Shown here in pieces: positions 52,477 through 61,768 of a stretch of DNA of 64,000 nt. Position 1 is the first letter of the stretch. Every line of letters begins with the position of its first letter. The stretch covers positions 877,316 through 941,315 of the forward strand of contig NZ_JBKINJ010000002.1 in the NCBI RefSeq assembly GCF_046602855.1, in the 5' to 3' direction. Below the pieces are notes generated by a model, which saw only the letters and a list, made by a program, of their open reading frames with translations, made no database searches and had not been told where the DNA came from. Position numbers and translations under genes: made by a program. Source of the DNA: Gracilimonas sp046602855. GTDB lineage: Bacteria; Bacteroidota; Rhodothermia; Balneolales; Balneolaceae.

Positions 52477-52509
52477 AAGGAAGGAAGTGTTAGCTTCCTT
52501 CCTTTTTTT
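52477..52509 (+). terminator. Intrinsic terminator between PKD and GH16 genes
   Basis: AAGGAAGGAAG pairs perfectly with CTTCCTTCCTT over a 6-base loop, followed by seven T's. It lies 18 bases after the PKD-gene stop and 20 before the GH16 ATG. Confidence 0.85.
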
Positions 52510-52528
52510 ATATCCAAAAATTAAACAG

Positions 52529-53398
52529 ATGTTAAAAAGCACCAAAATAATGAGTCTATTAGCCTTAACTCTATTCCTGCTAGTTAATTTGACAAATTGC
52601 AGTACAGATAATACCGTTGATAGTTTTGATTACAATGAAACGGATCCCACAGATACCCTTCAGGCCGGAGAGTTGATCTGGTCAGATGAGTTTTCGGATA
52701 ACGGAACTCCTAACTCAAACAACTGGACCTACGATATTGGTCATGGTGAATGGGGTTGGGGTAATAATGAAGAGCAATATTATACCGATGATCCTGAGAA
52801 TGTTCGGGTTGAAAATGGCAACCTGATAATAACTGCCTTAAAGGAAAATGGAGAATGGACCTCAGCGCGGATTAAAACTAAGGGACTGAAAGAGTTTAAA
52901 TACGTAACGGTTAAAGCGAGAGCAAAACTGCCAGAAGGTATAGGTACATGGCCCGCTATATGGATGCTCGGTTCAGATATAGATACAGAGGGTTGGCCTG
53001 AATCCGGTGAAATTGATATTATGGAACACGTTGGGAAAGATCCCGGAATTGTTCACAGTTCACTGCATACCCCTTCAAGCCATGGGAACACTCAGAATTC
53101 TGATCATATAACGGTCCCTGATTATAATTCAGAATTTCATGTATATGAACTTGTATGGACTCCGGAAAGCATGACGTTTAAGGTAGACGGCGAAACTTTC
53201 TATATCTATAGTCCTTCTTCAAAAACTGCTGAAACCTGGCCTTTCAATAATGATTTTTTCATTATTCTGAACGTAGCTATGGGTGGTAATTGGGGCAGTG
53301 ACCCACAATATGAAACAGGCGATAACAGAAACGGTATCCATCCTGACCTAACAGAAGCAAACATGATCGTCGATTATGTAAGGGTCTACAAGAATTAA
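52529..53398 (+). CDS. GH16 endo-beta-1,3-glucanase (laminarinase-type) lipoprotein
   Basis: 289 residues from the ATG at 52529, with a lipobox at LTNC (Cys24). The GH16 catalytic motif is GEIDIMEHVG, with nucleophile Glu161, assisting Asp163 and acid/base Glu166. WSDEF, NNEEQYYTDD, GTWPAIWMLG and LNVAMGGNWG are typical of laminarinase-like members. It probably cuts beta-1,3- or mixed-linkage glucan at the cell surface. The intrinsic terminator just upstream may lower its transcription relative to SusC/D. Confidence 0.92.
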   Translation: MLKSTKIMSLLALTLFLLVNLTNCSTDNTVDSFDYNETDPTDTLQAGELIWSDEFSDNGTPNSNNWTYDIGHGEWGWGNNEEQYYTDDPENVRVENGNLIITALKENGEWTSARIKTKGLKEFKYVTVKARAKLPEGIGTWPAIWMLGSDIDTEGWPESGEIDIMEHVGKDPGIVHSSLHTPSSHGNTQNSDHITVPDYNSEFHVYELVWTPESMTFKVDGETFYIYSPSSKTAETWPFNNDFFIILNVAMGGNWGSDPQYETGDNRNGIHPDLTEANMIVDYVRVYKN

Positions 53399-53417
53399 AT
53401 AAGGTAGCCTTATTTTG
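53397..53417. terminator. Terminator after the GH16 gene
   Basis: AAATAAGG pairs with CCTTATTT over a 3-base loop, with a short T-run. It sits between the convergent GH16 and SDR genes. Confidence 0.45.
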
Positions 53418-53432
53418 GTCATTTAACAGTGA

Positions 53433-54209
53433 TCAACCAAACAAGCCTTTAATACTTCCTCCATCGTGACTGATGGTCTGACCCGTTACGTAACCGGAAT
53501 GTGGGGATAGCAACCATGTTGCCAATGAGGAAAATTCCTCAGCTTTTCCCATTCGTCCAACCGGTATATCCTCTTCCATTCTTTCTTTGGCTTCTTCAAA
53601 ACTGATATCAAGGGAGGCTTTGTTCTTTTGGATAACTCGTTCTATGGCCGGGGTTTGGTGTGAACCTGGGGCGAGCACATTTGCTGTCACTCCAGATCTG
53701 GCTACTTCCAGTGCCAAGGTTTTGACAAACCCTACTACGCCCGCTCTAAAACTGTTACTCAATGTGAGTGAAGGTAAAGGTTGTTTAACAGACTGACTTT
53801 CAATAAAAACCATTCTTCCATATCCCTTTTCTTTGAAGTATGGAGCCAGTCTCAGTGCCAGATCGATCTTCCAGCGCATGACCAGTTTCCAGGAAGAATC
53901 CCAGTCATCCATAGAGGTATCTAAAGGTGTCCCGGTTGGAGGCCCTCCGGCATTAAAAACGATACCGTGAGTTTCTTTGGTTTCAACTGACTGCTCGATC
54001 TTATCCAGTGTTTCACTGTAAATTAAACTGCCTTCTATAATTTCAGTCTGCTCTTTAAAATGAATGAATTTATCTTGCAGCATATCACCCCGGCGAGCTA
54101 CTAAAATCACACTCGCGCCTTCCTTTAAGAGTTGTCGTGCGATGGCTTCTCCGAAACCGCTTGAGGCTCCACATACTATAAAACGCTGATCAGAAATTTT
54201 AAGATCCAT
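53433..54209 (-). CDS. Short-chain dehydrogenase/reductase family protein
   Basis: 258 residues from the ATG at 54209 (MDLKISDQ); the frame extends 13 codons upstream. The Rossmann nucleotide motif is CGASSGFGEA (residues 13-22), followed by NAGG and the C-terminal GYVTGQTISHDGG. The active-site region reads FIESQSVKQPLPSLTLSNSF: Ser is present, but the usual Tyr-x-x-x-Lys is not seen there. A subgroup of SDRs shares this LSNxxR pattern. Cytoplasmic; substrate unknown. Confidence 0.85.
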   Translation of the reverse strand: MDLKISDQRFIVCGASSGFGEAIARQLLKEGASVILVARRGDMLQDKFIHFKEQTEIIEGSLIYSETLDKIEQSVETKETHGIVFNAGGPPTGTPLDTSMDDWDSSWKLVMRWKIDLALRLAPYFKEKGYGRMVFIESQSVKQPLPSLTLSNSFRAGVVGFVKTLALEVARSGVTANVLAPGSHQTPAIERVIQKNKASLDISFEEAKERMEEDIPVGRMGKAEEFSSLATWLLSPHSGYVTGQTISHDGGSIKGLFG

Positions 54210-54350
54210 AAGTTGAATAATTAGATTAGGGGTTTTTAAAACAAACAAGAGGTCTTATTTAACGTTCATTAAAATATTGCAGGAAAGAGACTTAATTAAC
54301 TTTTAATTTGTAGGCAAAGGATCAGCATACATATTAAAATATAAATTAGA

Positions 54351-55424
54351 ATGAAAAAGGTCACAATTATAGTGATAACTATGCTTGTGTGCCTGTGTTT
54401 TAACTTTACACAGGCACAAAATGTTACCAATAACTTCAGAATTGATGGAGTCATGTTTCTCTCATTCGAGCACGATATTACGGGTAACTCCTTTCAAAAT
54501 CAGTTTACCATAAAAAGAGGTTACGTAAATTTTAGGCATAAACTGGCTGAAGGACTAAATGCGCGTTTAACCCAAGATGTGACCATTGATAGGGAGGGTG
54601 ATGGAATAGGTGATATTGAACTTCGTCTGAAGTATGCCTTTGTAGAATATGATATTCAAAGTATTGGGCTTTTTAATGAACCTGTTCTATCAGCTGGTGT
54701 AACAAGGCGCCCATGGATCAGTTTTGAGCAGGAAATTAATGACTACAGATCCCAGAAAAGTATGTTCTTAGATCAAAATGATTTCTTACCATCAGCAGAT
54801 TATGGAATCGTTTTTGAGACTGGATTTGGTAAAAGTTTGGCTGAGCCGGGGTTGACTTCTAACAATAGCAGCTATGGTAGTTTTTCCGTTGGGATTTACA
54901 ATGGTGGGGGATATTCATCTTTAGAAAAAAATAATAATAAAGTTGTAGAAGGCAGGCTGAGTTTACGTCCCGCCGCAGCGTTCCTGCCTGGTCTTCAGTT
55001 AACAGCATTTGGAGCAATTGGGAAAGGTAATTCTGAGACAAATCCTGATTTTAATCTTTATGGTGCAGCATTAACTTATGAATCGTTAAGATTCAATACA
55101 GTAGTTCAAGGTTTTGAATCAACTGATGACATTAGGTTCGAGGATATCGTCTCTCCATATCCGGCATACGATTTCCAGGGATGGAGCGTGTTTGGAGAAA
55201 TTCAACCCATAAAGAAGATTCCTGTATTCCTGACAGGCCGAACGGAACAAATGGTGGATAAAGATAGACGGCGATGGATCGTCGTGGAGAGTGTTGTTGG
55301 CCTTGCTTATATTTTCCAAGACAGATCCAAGATAATGCTGGATTTCAGCCATAGAGAATCCAGGGCTGTTTTCGATCCGGTTGATTTTAGTAGAATTGAA
55401 CTAATTGGTGAGATCCGATTTTAA
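54351..55424 (+). CDS. Predicted outer-membrane porin-like beta-barrel
   Basis: 357 residues. A signal peptide (ITMLVCLCFNFTQAQ) is followed by many alternating strands (FTIKRGYVNFRHKLAEGLN, ARLTQDVTIDREG, SFSVGIYNGGGYSS) and a C-terminal strand RIELIGEIRF that ends in Phe. The pattern resembles the phosphate-selective (OprO/OprP-like) or trimeric porin groups, but the specificity cannot be told. Single gene. Confidence 0.7.
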   Translation: MKKVTIIVITMLVCLCFNFTQAQNVTNNFRIDGVMFLSFEHDITGNSFQNQFTIKRGYVNFRHKLAEGLNARLTQDVTIDREGDGIGDIELRLKYAFVEYDIQSIGLFNEPVLSAGVTRRPWISFEQEINDYRSQKSMFLDQNDFLPSADYGIVFETGFGKSLAEPGLTSNNSSYGSFSVGIYNGGGYSSLEKNNNKVVEGRLSLRPAAAFLPGLQLTAFGAIGKGNSETNPDFNLYGAALTYESLRFNTVVQGFESTDDIRFEDIVSPYPAYDFQGWSVFGEIQPIKKIPVFLTGRTEQMVDKDRRRWIVVESVVGLAYIFQDRSKIMLDFSHRESRAVFDPVDFSRIELIGEIRF

Positions 55425-55591
55425 GTCTGTGAATGAGCGTGCTTCCAATACCTGTAGTATAAAGCTCACAGGCGCTTCTAGGCACTGTAAGGTTTCTACT
55501 AACATAATAAAAATTTTAGAAGCCATGAGCGTTCTTCAGGTCCTTATAGCGTTCGGTCCAAGGATCTAAATAGTTAAATATATTATCGTAA

Positions 55592-56551
55592 CTACCAAAC
55601 TTCCCCGGCAACTAGATATCCCGTATAAACAAAAAATATCAGCAGTAATAACGCTGCTTCCCATCTGTCCAATTTTTTCTTTTTGCCTGTGAACATTCCA
55701 ATAAAGAGAAGCATCGTGCCACCCGCTAGTAAATACATTTCTGAGTTGAAAGAAGGGCTGTAATGAATTGGTTTTACGAGTGAGCTTACACCAAGGATCA
55801 GGAAAATGTTAAAGATGTTTGAACCAATAATATTACCAACGGCTATGTCAGTATTCTTTTTGAATGCGGCCAAAACAGATGTGGCAAGTTCAGGAAGAGA
55901 GGTGCCTGCGGCAATGATAGTGAGCCCAATGATCTTTTCACTGACACCAAGCATGTCAGCAATTTCGATAGCATTCTCAACCACCAGATTTCCTCCTAAA
56001 ACCAATCCGGCCAAACCGATAACAATAAAGCTCCAGATCTTGAATTGTGATAAATGGATTTGGTTTTCAACCGAAGTCGCAGTGTCATTTGATAGTTGTT
56101 TGTACACATAGAAAAGAAAACCTATGAACAGGATCAATAATATCAAACCATCTGATCTGCTCAGTAAGGACGAATTGGAAGACCAAAGATCATTTGTGAG
56201 AAAGAAAAGTAAAATAATCGCGAAAAAGGATATGGGAATTTCTCTCCAAACCGTACTTGACTGAACAATAAGAGGGGTAATAAGTCCGGTTATACCCAGA
56301 ATTGCTAACAGGTTAAAGTTATTACTACCAATAACATTGGCAAAAACGATCTCGTTATGCCCGTCGATAGCACCCATGACATTGACTACGAGCTCTGGCG
56401 CAGAAGTCCCAAAAGCTACCACAGTCAAGCCAATGGCCAGGTCCGAAACGTTGAACTTTCTTGCCAGGGCGGAAGCTCCATCAACTAAAAGATCTGCCCC
56501 CTTTATCAAAAAGATAAGTCCAAGTGTGAGCCAAATTAAAAGTACAGTCAT
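55592..56551 (-). CDS. Calcium/sodium antiporter (CaCA family, YrbG-like)
   Basis: 319 residues with about ten membrane helices. The two inverted alpha-repeats are GLTVVAFGTSAPELVVNV near residues 42-59 and GLTIIAAGTSLPELATSV in the second half. Both include the GTS and PEL cation-binding residues. The central loop is short, as in bacterial members. It probably exports calcium in exchange for sodium at the inner membrane. Single-gene unit, divergent from typA. Confidence 0.93.
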   Translation of the reverse strand: MTVLLIWLTLGLIFLIKGADLLVDGASALARKFNVSDLAIGLTVVAFGTSAPELVVNVMGAIDGHNEIVFANVIGSNNFNLLAILGITGLITPLIVQSSTVWREIPISFFAIILLFFLTNDLWSSNSSLLSRSDGLILLILFIGFLFYVYKQLSNDTATSVENQIHLSQFKIWSFIVIGLAGLVLGGNLVVENAIEIADMLGVSEKIIGLTIIAAGTSLPELATSVLAAFKKNTDIAVGNIIGSNIFNIFLILGVSSLVKPIHYSPSFNSEMYLLAGGTMLLFIGMFTGKKKKLDRWEAALLLLIFFVYTGYLVAGEVW

Positions 56552-56781
56552 TATTTACAGCGGTTAAAGGATGGTTTAAAACAATTATTTATTTAATAAT
56601 ACGGAATTGACTAAATAACCCGTATATTTAAGGCTTGCTGTTTTTCGGTAATTTGGATATGAGAAGTAAAGGTAATTTAATTTATTACCTATCAGCTAAT
56701 TTACTTATCCCTTGTCATCAATAATAGACAAACCAACCGGTCGGCAAGTTCATTTTAAAATAACAGGTTTTACATAATTAC

Positions 56782-58602
56782 ATGTCACAAGATTTAAGAA
56801 ATATTGCCATCATTGCCCACGTAGATCATGGCAAAACTACGCTCGTAGATCAAATTCTAAAACAGAGCGGTACCTTTAGAGAGAATCAGCAGGTAGAAGA
56901 GAGAGTAATGGATTCCGGCGATCTTGAAAAAGAACGCGGGATTACCATCAGTTCCAAAAATACAGCCGTTAAATGGAAAGGGACTAAGATCAATATCGTT
57001 GATACGCCAGGTCACGCCGATTTTGGCGGAGAGGTGGAGCGAATCTTAAAGATGGTGAATGGTGTGATCCTTTTGGTGGATGCTGCCGAAGGCCCGCTTC
57101 CTCAAACTAAATTTGTACTTAGGAAGTCATTGAGTCTGGGTTATAAACCAATAGTTGTGATCAATAAGATCGACCGTAAAGATGCCCGTCCTGATGCCGT
57201 TTTGGATGAGATATTTGACTTGTTTGTTATGCTGGACGCAACTGATGAGCAACTCGATTTTCCGGTACTATATGCAGTTGCCGTGAACGGTATTGCGAAA
57301 GAAAATCTGGAAGATGAAGATGAAGACCTTTCTCCGCTTCTTGACAGGATAGTAGAGCATGTTCCTGCACCGGAGCAAAACACTGATGCAAAATTTAAGA
57401 TGCTGGTCAGCAGTATTGACTGGAATGATTATGTAGGCAGGATAGCCGTTGGGCGGATAGAGCAGGGCACAATTAAAATTGGTCAGGAAGTTGCACTTAT
57501 GAACGGCAAAGGTGAGGTGAGAGAAAAAGCCCGTGCCACAAAACTATATACGTTTAACGGATTACAGCGCGAGCCGGTTGAGACTGCAGTGGCAGGTGAC
57601 ATAATAGCCCTTGCAGGTTATGAGGAAGTAAATGTCGGAGATACCTTGACTGATACTGCGGATATGACTCCGCTGGAGTATGTAGATCTAGACAAGCCAA
57701 CCATTGCCATGTATTTCCGGGTAAATAATTCTCCGTTTGCAGGTAAAGAAGGAGATTATGTGACTTCAAATCAGCTGAAAGATCGCCTGAATAAAGAAGT
57801 TCGTACAAACGTAGCTATGCGGGTAGAACCTACTGAAAGTCCTGATATCTATAAAGTATCCGGTCGCGGTGAATTACAGATGGCTATTTTGATAGAAACT
57901 ATGCGCCGTGAAGGTTTTGAGTTTTCTGTATCTCGCCCTGAAGTACTTTTCAAGGAAGTGGATGGCGCCGTACATGAACCGGTTGAAGAAGTGGTTGTGG
58001 ATGTTCAAACAGATTACAGCAATCGCGTGATCGATAATCTGCAAAAGAGAAAAGGGATCATGACTTCCATGAGCCAGGAAGGGGAAAATAATCGAATTGA
58101 ATTTCGTGTTCCTTCCCGAGGGTTGATCGGATTCCGGGGTGAAATGTTAACCGAAACACGTGGTACCGGTATCATGCACCAGCAGTTTGATGGTTATGAA
58201 CCATATGCCGGTGAGATACCGGGAAGGAACCGTGGAGCCTTGATCGCACTTGAGCAGGGTGATGTGACCGGTTATGCTCTTGAAGGAGTTCAGGACAGAG
58301 GTGAGTTTTTTGTTGAGCCGGGAGATCCCGTTTATATGGGACAGGTTGTTGGCGTAAACAAGCGCAGCGATGACATGGTGGTAAATGTGGTGAAGAAGAA
58401 AAACCTGACCAATCATCGTGCTACTCAGACCTCAGATGCAGTTAAGATCAGCCAGGCCAGAAAACTGAGCCTCGAGCAATGTATTGAGTTCATTGACAAT
58501 GATGAACTTCTGGAAGTAACGCCAAAAGCATTACGTATCAGAAAAACATTCCTTGACCATAATGATCGCAAGAGAGAAGAGAAGAAGAAAGCAGGGGTAT
58601 AA
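56782..58602 (+). CDS. typA: Ribosome-associated GTPase TypA/BipA
   Basis: 606 residues; a translational GTPase needed for ribosome assembly or stress growth. G1 is AHVDHGKTTLVD, G2 RGITISSK, G3 DTPGHADFGGEV, G4 NKIDRKDARP. Domains 2, 3 and 5 follow, then the TypA-specific C-terminal domain (SRGLIGFRGEMLTETRGTG, EPGDPVYMGQVVG). The length is standard. A hairpin shared with the convergent recG lies at the stop. Confidence 0.97.
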   Translation: MSQDLRNIAIIAHVDHGKTTLVDQILKQSGTFRENQQVEERVMDSGDLEKERGITISSKNTAVKWKGTKINIVDTPGHADFGGEVERILKMVNGVILLVDAAEGPLPQTKFVLRKSLSLGYKPIVVINKIDRKDARPDAVLDEIFDLFVMLDATDEQLDFPVLYAVAVNGIAKENLEDEDEDLSPLLDRIVEHVPAPEQNTDAKFKMLVSSIDWNDYVGRIAVGRIEQGTIKIGQEVALMNGKGEVREKARATKLYTFNGLQREPVETAVAGDIIALAGYEEVNVGDTLTDTADMTPLEYVDLDKPTIAMYFRVNNSPFAGKEGDYVTSNQLKDRLNKEVRTNVAMRVEPTESPDIYKVSGRGELQMAILIETMRREGFEFSVSRPEVLFKEVDGAVHEPVEEVVVDVQTDYSNRVIDNLQKRKGIMTSMSQEGENNRIEFRVPSRGLIGFRGEMLTETRGTGIMHQQFDGYEPYAGEIPGRNRGALIALEQGDVTGYALEGVQDRGEFFVEPGDPVYMGQVVGVNKRSDDMVVNVVKKKNLTNHRATQTSDAVKISQARKLSLEQCIEFIDNDELLEVTPKALRIRKTFLDHNDRKREEKKKAGV

Positions 58603-58620
58603 ACACTTTATAAGTGTTTA
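58600..58620. terminator. Hairpin over the typA and recG stop codons
   Basis: TAAACACTT pairs with AAGTGTTTA over a 3-base loop. The left arm includes the typA stop and the right arm is the recG stop. No T-run follows, so termination strength is uncertain. Confidence 0.4.
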
Positions 58621-60717
58621 CCCCAACCCATAAAACTTGACCTTTTCCTCAAAATAGGGCTTGAAAGCTTTAGCCAGGTCATGGTTTTCGGGTGTTTTAA
58701 GTTCAGGGTCACTTTCCAGTAGTTTACTGGCTTTTTCCTTGGCCTGAGCAAGCAAGAATTGGTCTTCTACAATATCAGCAAATTTAAAGTCCGGAAGGCC
58801 ACTTTGCTTAGTCCCGAGAAAATCACCGGGTCCACGCAATTTAAGATCGGCTTCTGCTATGCGAAAACCATCGTTGGTTTCCTCCATGGTTTTAAGTCGG
58901 AAGGTACCTGATTTACTCACCTTAACATCAGGCATCAGGATACAATAACTTTGCCGATCACCACGGCCGATCCTTCCACGTAGCTGATGAAGCTGCGAAA
59001 GTCCAAACCGTTCGGCATGTTCAATGATCATAACCGAAGCATTGGATACATCAACACCCACCTCAATCACAGTCGTGGAAACAAGGATTTGAATCTCATT
59101 ACTAATGAACTTCTTCATAACAGCATCCTTTTCCTCAGTTTTCATACGTCCATGCAATAAACCGATCCTGAATTCAGGAAAACGTTTTTTGAGCCTTTCA
59201 AATCCGGCCGTAGCATCCTTTAAGTCCAATGCCTCAGATTCTTCCACCAGGGGATAAACAACATATACCTGTCCACCATCCTGAACTTCCTGTCTGACGA
59301 AATTCATAACATCTTCTCTTTTTTTGTCGGACCGTATCGCCGTTTTAATCGGTTTACGTCCGGCAGGCATATCTTTTATTACGGAGACATCGAGATCCGC
59401 ATAAACGGTCATTGCGAGTGAGCGCGGGATGGGTGTGGCACTCATAACTAACATATGTGGATGGTCACCCTTGTTCAGTAAATCCGCCCGTTGTTTAACC
59501 CCAAAACGATGTTGTTCATCAATTACTGCAAGTCCCAGGTTGTTAAACCGAACCTGATCTTGAATGATAGCGTGGGTTCCTACAACAATTTGAGCATTTC
59601 CGCCTTCAATGTCCGTAAGTATATCAGTACGTAAAGCTTTCTTTTGTGAGCCGATAAGCAGCCGGATGTTAATGTCCAGTTTTTTAAGATGCTCGGTAAG
59701 CGTACGGTAATGTTGCTCGGCAAGAATCTCAGTGGGAGCCAGGAAGGCTGCCTGAAACCCATTATCAAGTGCCATAAGCATAGCGCCAATGGCTACGATC
59801 GTCTTTCCTGCACCTACATCTCCTTGAATGAGTCGGTTCATTTGTTTACCAGAACGCACATCGTTCTTTATTTCAGAGAGAGATGACTTTTGGCCCTCAG
59901 TTAACTCAAAAGGAAGCAGTTCGTTGAAATAATGCTTGGTGAAATTCCCGGTATCCGAGAATAAATGTCCGGCCCCGCGTTCCTTAACAGTATGGTGGAT
60001 TTTTTCCATACTCATTTCAAACAGAAATAATTCTTCAAATTTAAATCGGTTCAGGGCATTCTTATGTTCATTATGGGAATCAGGAAAGTGGATCATTCGG
60101 TATCCCTGTGAGCGTTCTGGTAATTTCATAACTGAAAGAAGTGAATCAGGGAGGTATTCTGAAATCGAAATTTGATTTAAGATCTGTTTCATCCAGTTTT
60201 GGATCATACCACTTGTGACGCGGGCTTTACTAAGGTTTATACTGCCCGGATAAATGGGTACAATTTTTGAGAAAGCCTCAAGGTCGCTTTCGGTCGAGAT
60301 CTTATCCACTTCAGGGTGAGCCATCGAGATCATTTTACCGAAGCGTTTGGCCTGCCCAAAAAAGGCCACTGTTTCACCTTCTTTAAAAATGCGCTTAAAG
60401 TATCCGGCACCTCTGAACCACACTCCCTTTAGAACTCCATGGCCGTCATTAATAAACACTTCAAGTCTCTTCTTCTTTCCATACCCGTTCATGCTTATTT
60501 GTGTGATCTCCCCCGCTACGGTAACTTCTTCACCAGCTCCTTTAAGGTGATTAATTTGTTGAGTGTTACTTCTGTCGAGGTATCTGCGGGGAAAAAAATT
60601 TAGCAGATCAAAAACGGTATTTATGCCCTCGGAATTTAGGGCTTCGAGTCTTTTAGTACTTAAATTGTTTAAATCTGTTAATTTCAATTGATATATTGTT
60701 ATATATCGGACATACAT
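58618..60717 (-). CDS. recG: ATP-dependent DNA helicase RecG
   Basis: 699 residues; remodels stalled replication forks and Holliday junctions. The N-terminal wedge/OB domain (about 1-240: LNFFPRRYLDRSNTQQ, EVTVAGEITQIS) precedes helicase motifs I GDVGAGKT, II DEQHRF, III SATPIPRSL and VI QLRGRIGRGDRQSYC. The C-terminal RecG region (LRGPGDFLGTKQSGLP, FADIVEDQ) is complete. The start at 60717 is uncertain; a TTG further in is possible. Convergent with typA, divergent from rpsL. Confidence 0.96.
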   Translation of the reverse strand: MYVRYITIYQLKLTDLNNLSTKRLEALNSEGINTVFDLLNFFPRRYLDRSNTQQINHLKGAGEEVTVAGEITQISMNGYGKKKRLEVFINDGHGVLKGVWFRGAGYFKRIFKEGETVAFFGQAKRFGKMISMAHPEVDKISTESDLEAFSKIVPIYPGSINLSKARVTSGMIQNWMKQILNQISISEYLPDSLLSVMKLPERSQGYRMIHFPDSHNEHKNALNRFKFEELFLFEMSMEKIHHTVKERGAGHLFSDTGNFTKHYFNELLPFELTEGQKSSLSEIKNDVRSGKQMNRLIQGDVGAGKTIVAIGAMLMALDNGFQAAFLAPTEILAEQHYRTLTEHLKKLDINIRLLIGSQKKALRTDILTDIEGGNAQIVVGTHAIIQDQVRFNNLGLAVIDEQHRFGVKQRADLLNKGDHPHMLVMSATPIPRSLAMTVYADLDVSVIKDMPAGRKPIKTAIRSDKKREDVMNFVRQEVQDGGQVYVVYPLVEESEALDLKDATAGFERLKKRFPEFRIGLLHGRMKTEEKDAVMKKFISNEIQILVSTTVIEVGVDVSNASVMIIEHAERFGLSQLHQLRGRIGRGDRQSYCILMPDVKVSKSGTFRLKTMEETNDGFRIAEADLKLRGPGDFLGTKQSGLPDFKFADIVEDQFLLAQAKEKASKLLESDPELKTPENHDLAKAFKPYFEEKVKFYGLG

Positions 60718-60806
60718 TAAATATCCGGATTCATGTGAAAGAAACGTCCAATATCACCGATATTTCAGACAATACGGAGAAATAAGAAATAATTAGTATA
60801 AATATT

Positions 60807-60838
60807 TTGCATTCGTCCATGAACGTTTACTATATTTG
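60807..60838 (+). promoter_or_regulatory. Promoter of the str operon
   Basis: TTG at 60807-60809 (in TTTTGC), a 21-base spacer and TATATTTG at 60831-60838, an exact TAnnTTTG. The leader before the rpsL GTG is about 35 bases. Confidence 0.65.
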
Positions 60839-60878
60839 CAAGCTCTCGATTCGATGGCAATAACCAAATAATTGAACA

Positions 60879-61253
60879 GTGCCAACTATACAACAACTCA
60901 TACGAAAAGGTAGAAAAAGTAAAGTAAGTAAAACAACAGCTCCTGCGCTGCAAAATTGTCCGCAGAAGCGTGGTGTTTGTACTCGCGTATACACAACAAC
61001 ACCTAAAAAGCCGAATTCGGCTTTGCGTAAGGTGGCTCGTGTACGTTTAACCAACGGCATAGAAGTTTCGGCTTATATACCGGGAGAGGGTCACAACTTA
61101 CAGGAACATAGTATTGTGTTGATCCGTGGAGGTAAAGTAAAAGATTTACCTGGTGTTCGATACCATATTATCAGAGGAACACTAGATACAGCCGGTGTTG
61201 AGGGTAGGACCCAAAGCCGTAGTCTGTATGGCACTAAGAAGCCAAAAGGGTAA
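60879..61253 (+). CDS. rpsL: 30S ribosomal protein S12
   Basis: 124 residues, start GTG. Canonical S12: PTIQQLIRKGR, APALQNCPQKRGVCTRVYT, the decoding-site TPKKPNSALRKVARVRLTNG with the usual Lys (no streptomycin-resistance substitution at that spot), and PGEGHNLQEHS. First gene of the str operon; rpsG follows 24 bases later. Confidence 0.98.
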   Translation: MPTIQQLIRKGRKSKVSKTTAPALQNCPQKRGVCTRVYTTTPKKPNSALRKVARVRLTNGIEVSAYIPGEGHNLQEHSIVLIRGGKVKDLPGVRYHIIRGTLDTAGVEGRTQSRSLYGTKKPKG

Positions 61254-61277
61254 CTAAGAACTTAAGATTAATCGAGC

Positions 61278-61745
61278 ATGCGTAGAAAAACAGCAGACAA
61301 ACGAGATGTACAACCAGATCCAATATTTGAGGATAAGCTGGTAACACGCTTTGTGAATAACCTGATGCGAGACGGCAAGAAAAATGTTGCTCGTAAGATT
61401 GTTTATCAGGCATTTGAAGTAATTGAAGAGAAAACCGGTGAAACAGGAATTGAGATATTTCGGAATGCACTGCAGAACTCAACTCCGGTGGTTGAAGTTA
61501 AATCCAGACGAGTAGGTGGTGCAACATACCAGGTACCTATTGAGGTGCGACAGGAACGAGGTACAGCACTTGGCATGAGATGGTTAATCAGGGCTTCCCG
61601 TTCAAGAAACGATAAATCAATGTCAATTCGTCTGTCAAAAGAACTGATCGATGCTTCTAATAATGAAGGCGGTGCAGTTCGCAAGAAAGATGAAACACAC
61701 AGAATGGCAGACGCTAACAAAGCCTTTGCTCATTTTAGATTTTAA
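61278..61745 (+). CDS. rpsG: 30S ribosomal protein S7
   Basis: 155 residues; head protein of the small subunit that nucleates assembly at the 3' domain of 16S rRNA. Typical sequence: MRRKTADKRDVQPDPIF, KLVTRFVNNLMRDGKKNVA, ALQNSTPVVEVKSRRVGGA and DETHRMADANKAFAHFRF. Standard str-operon place; fusA follows 23 bases later. Confidence 0.98.
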   Translation: MRRKTADKRDVQPDPIFEDKLVTRFVNNLMRDGKKNVARKIVYQAFEVIEEKTGETGIEIFRNALQNSTPVVEVKSRRVGGATYQVPIEVRQERGTALGMRWLIRASRSRNDKSMSIRLSKELIDASNNEGGAVRKKDETHRMADANKAFAHFRF

Positions 61746-61768
61746 AGAATATTATTTGAACAAGTATT

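Noticed and set aside
55425..55591. Short similar strings ATGAGCGT.CTTC at about 55432 and 55524
   Set aside because: Only about 12 bases of match in a 167-base gap; not distinguishable from chance.
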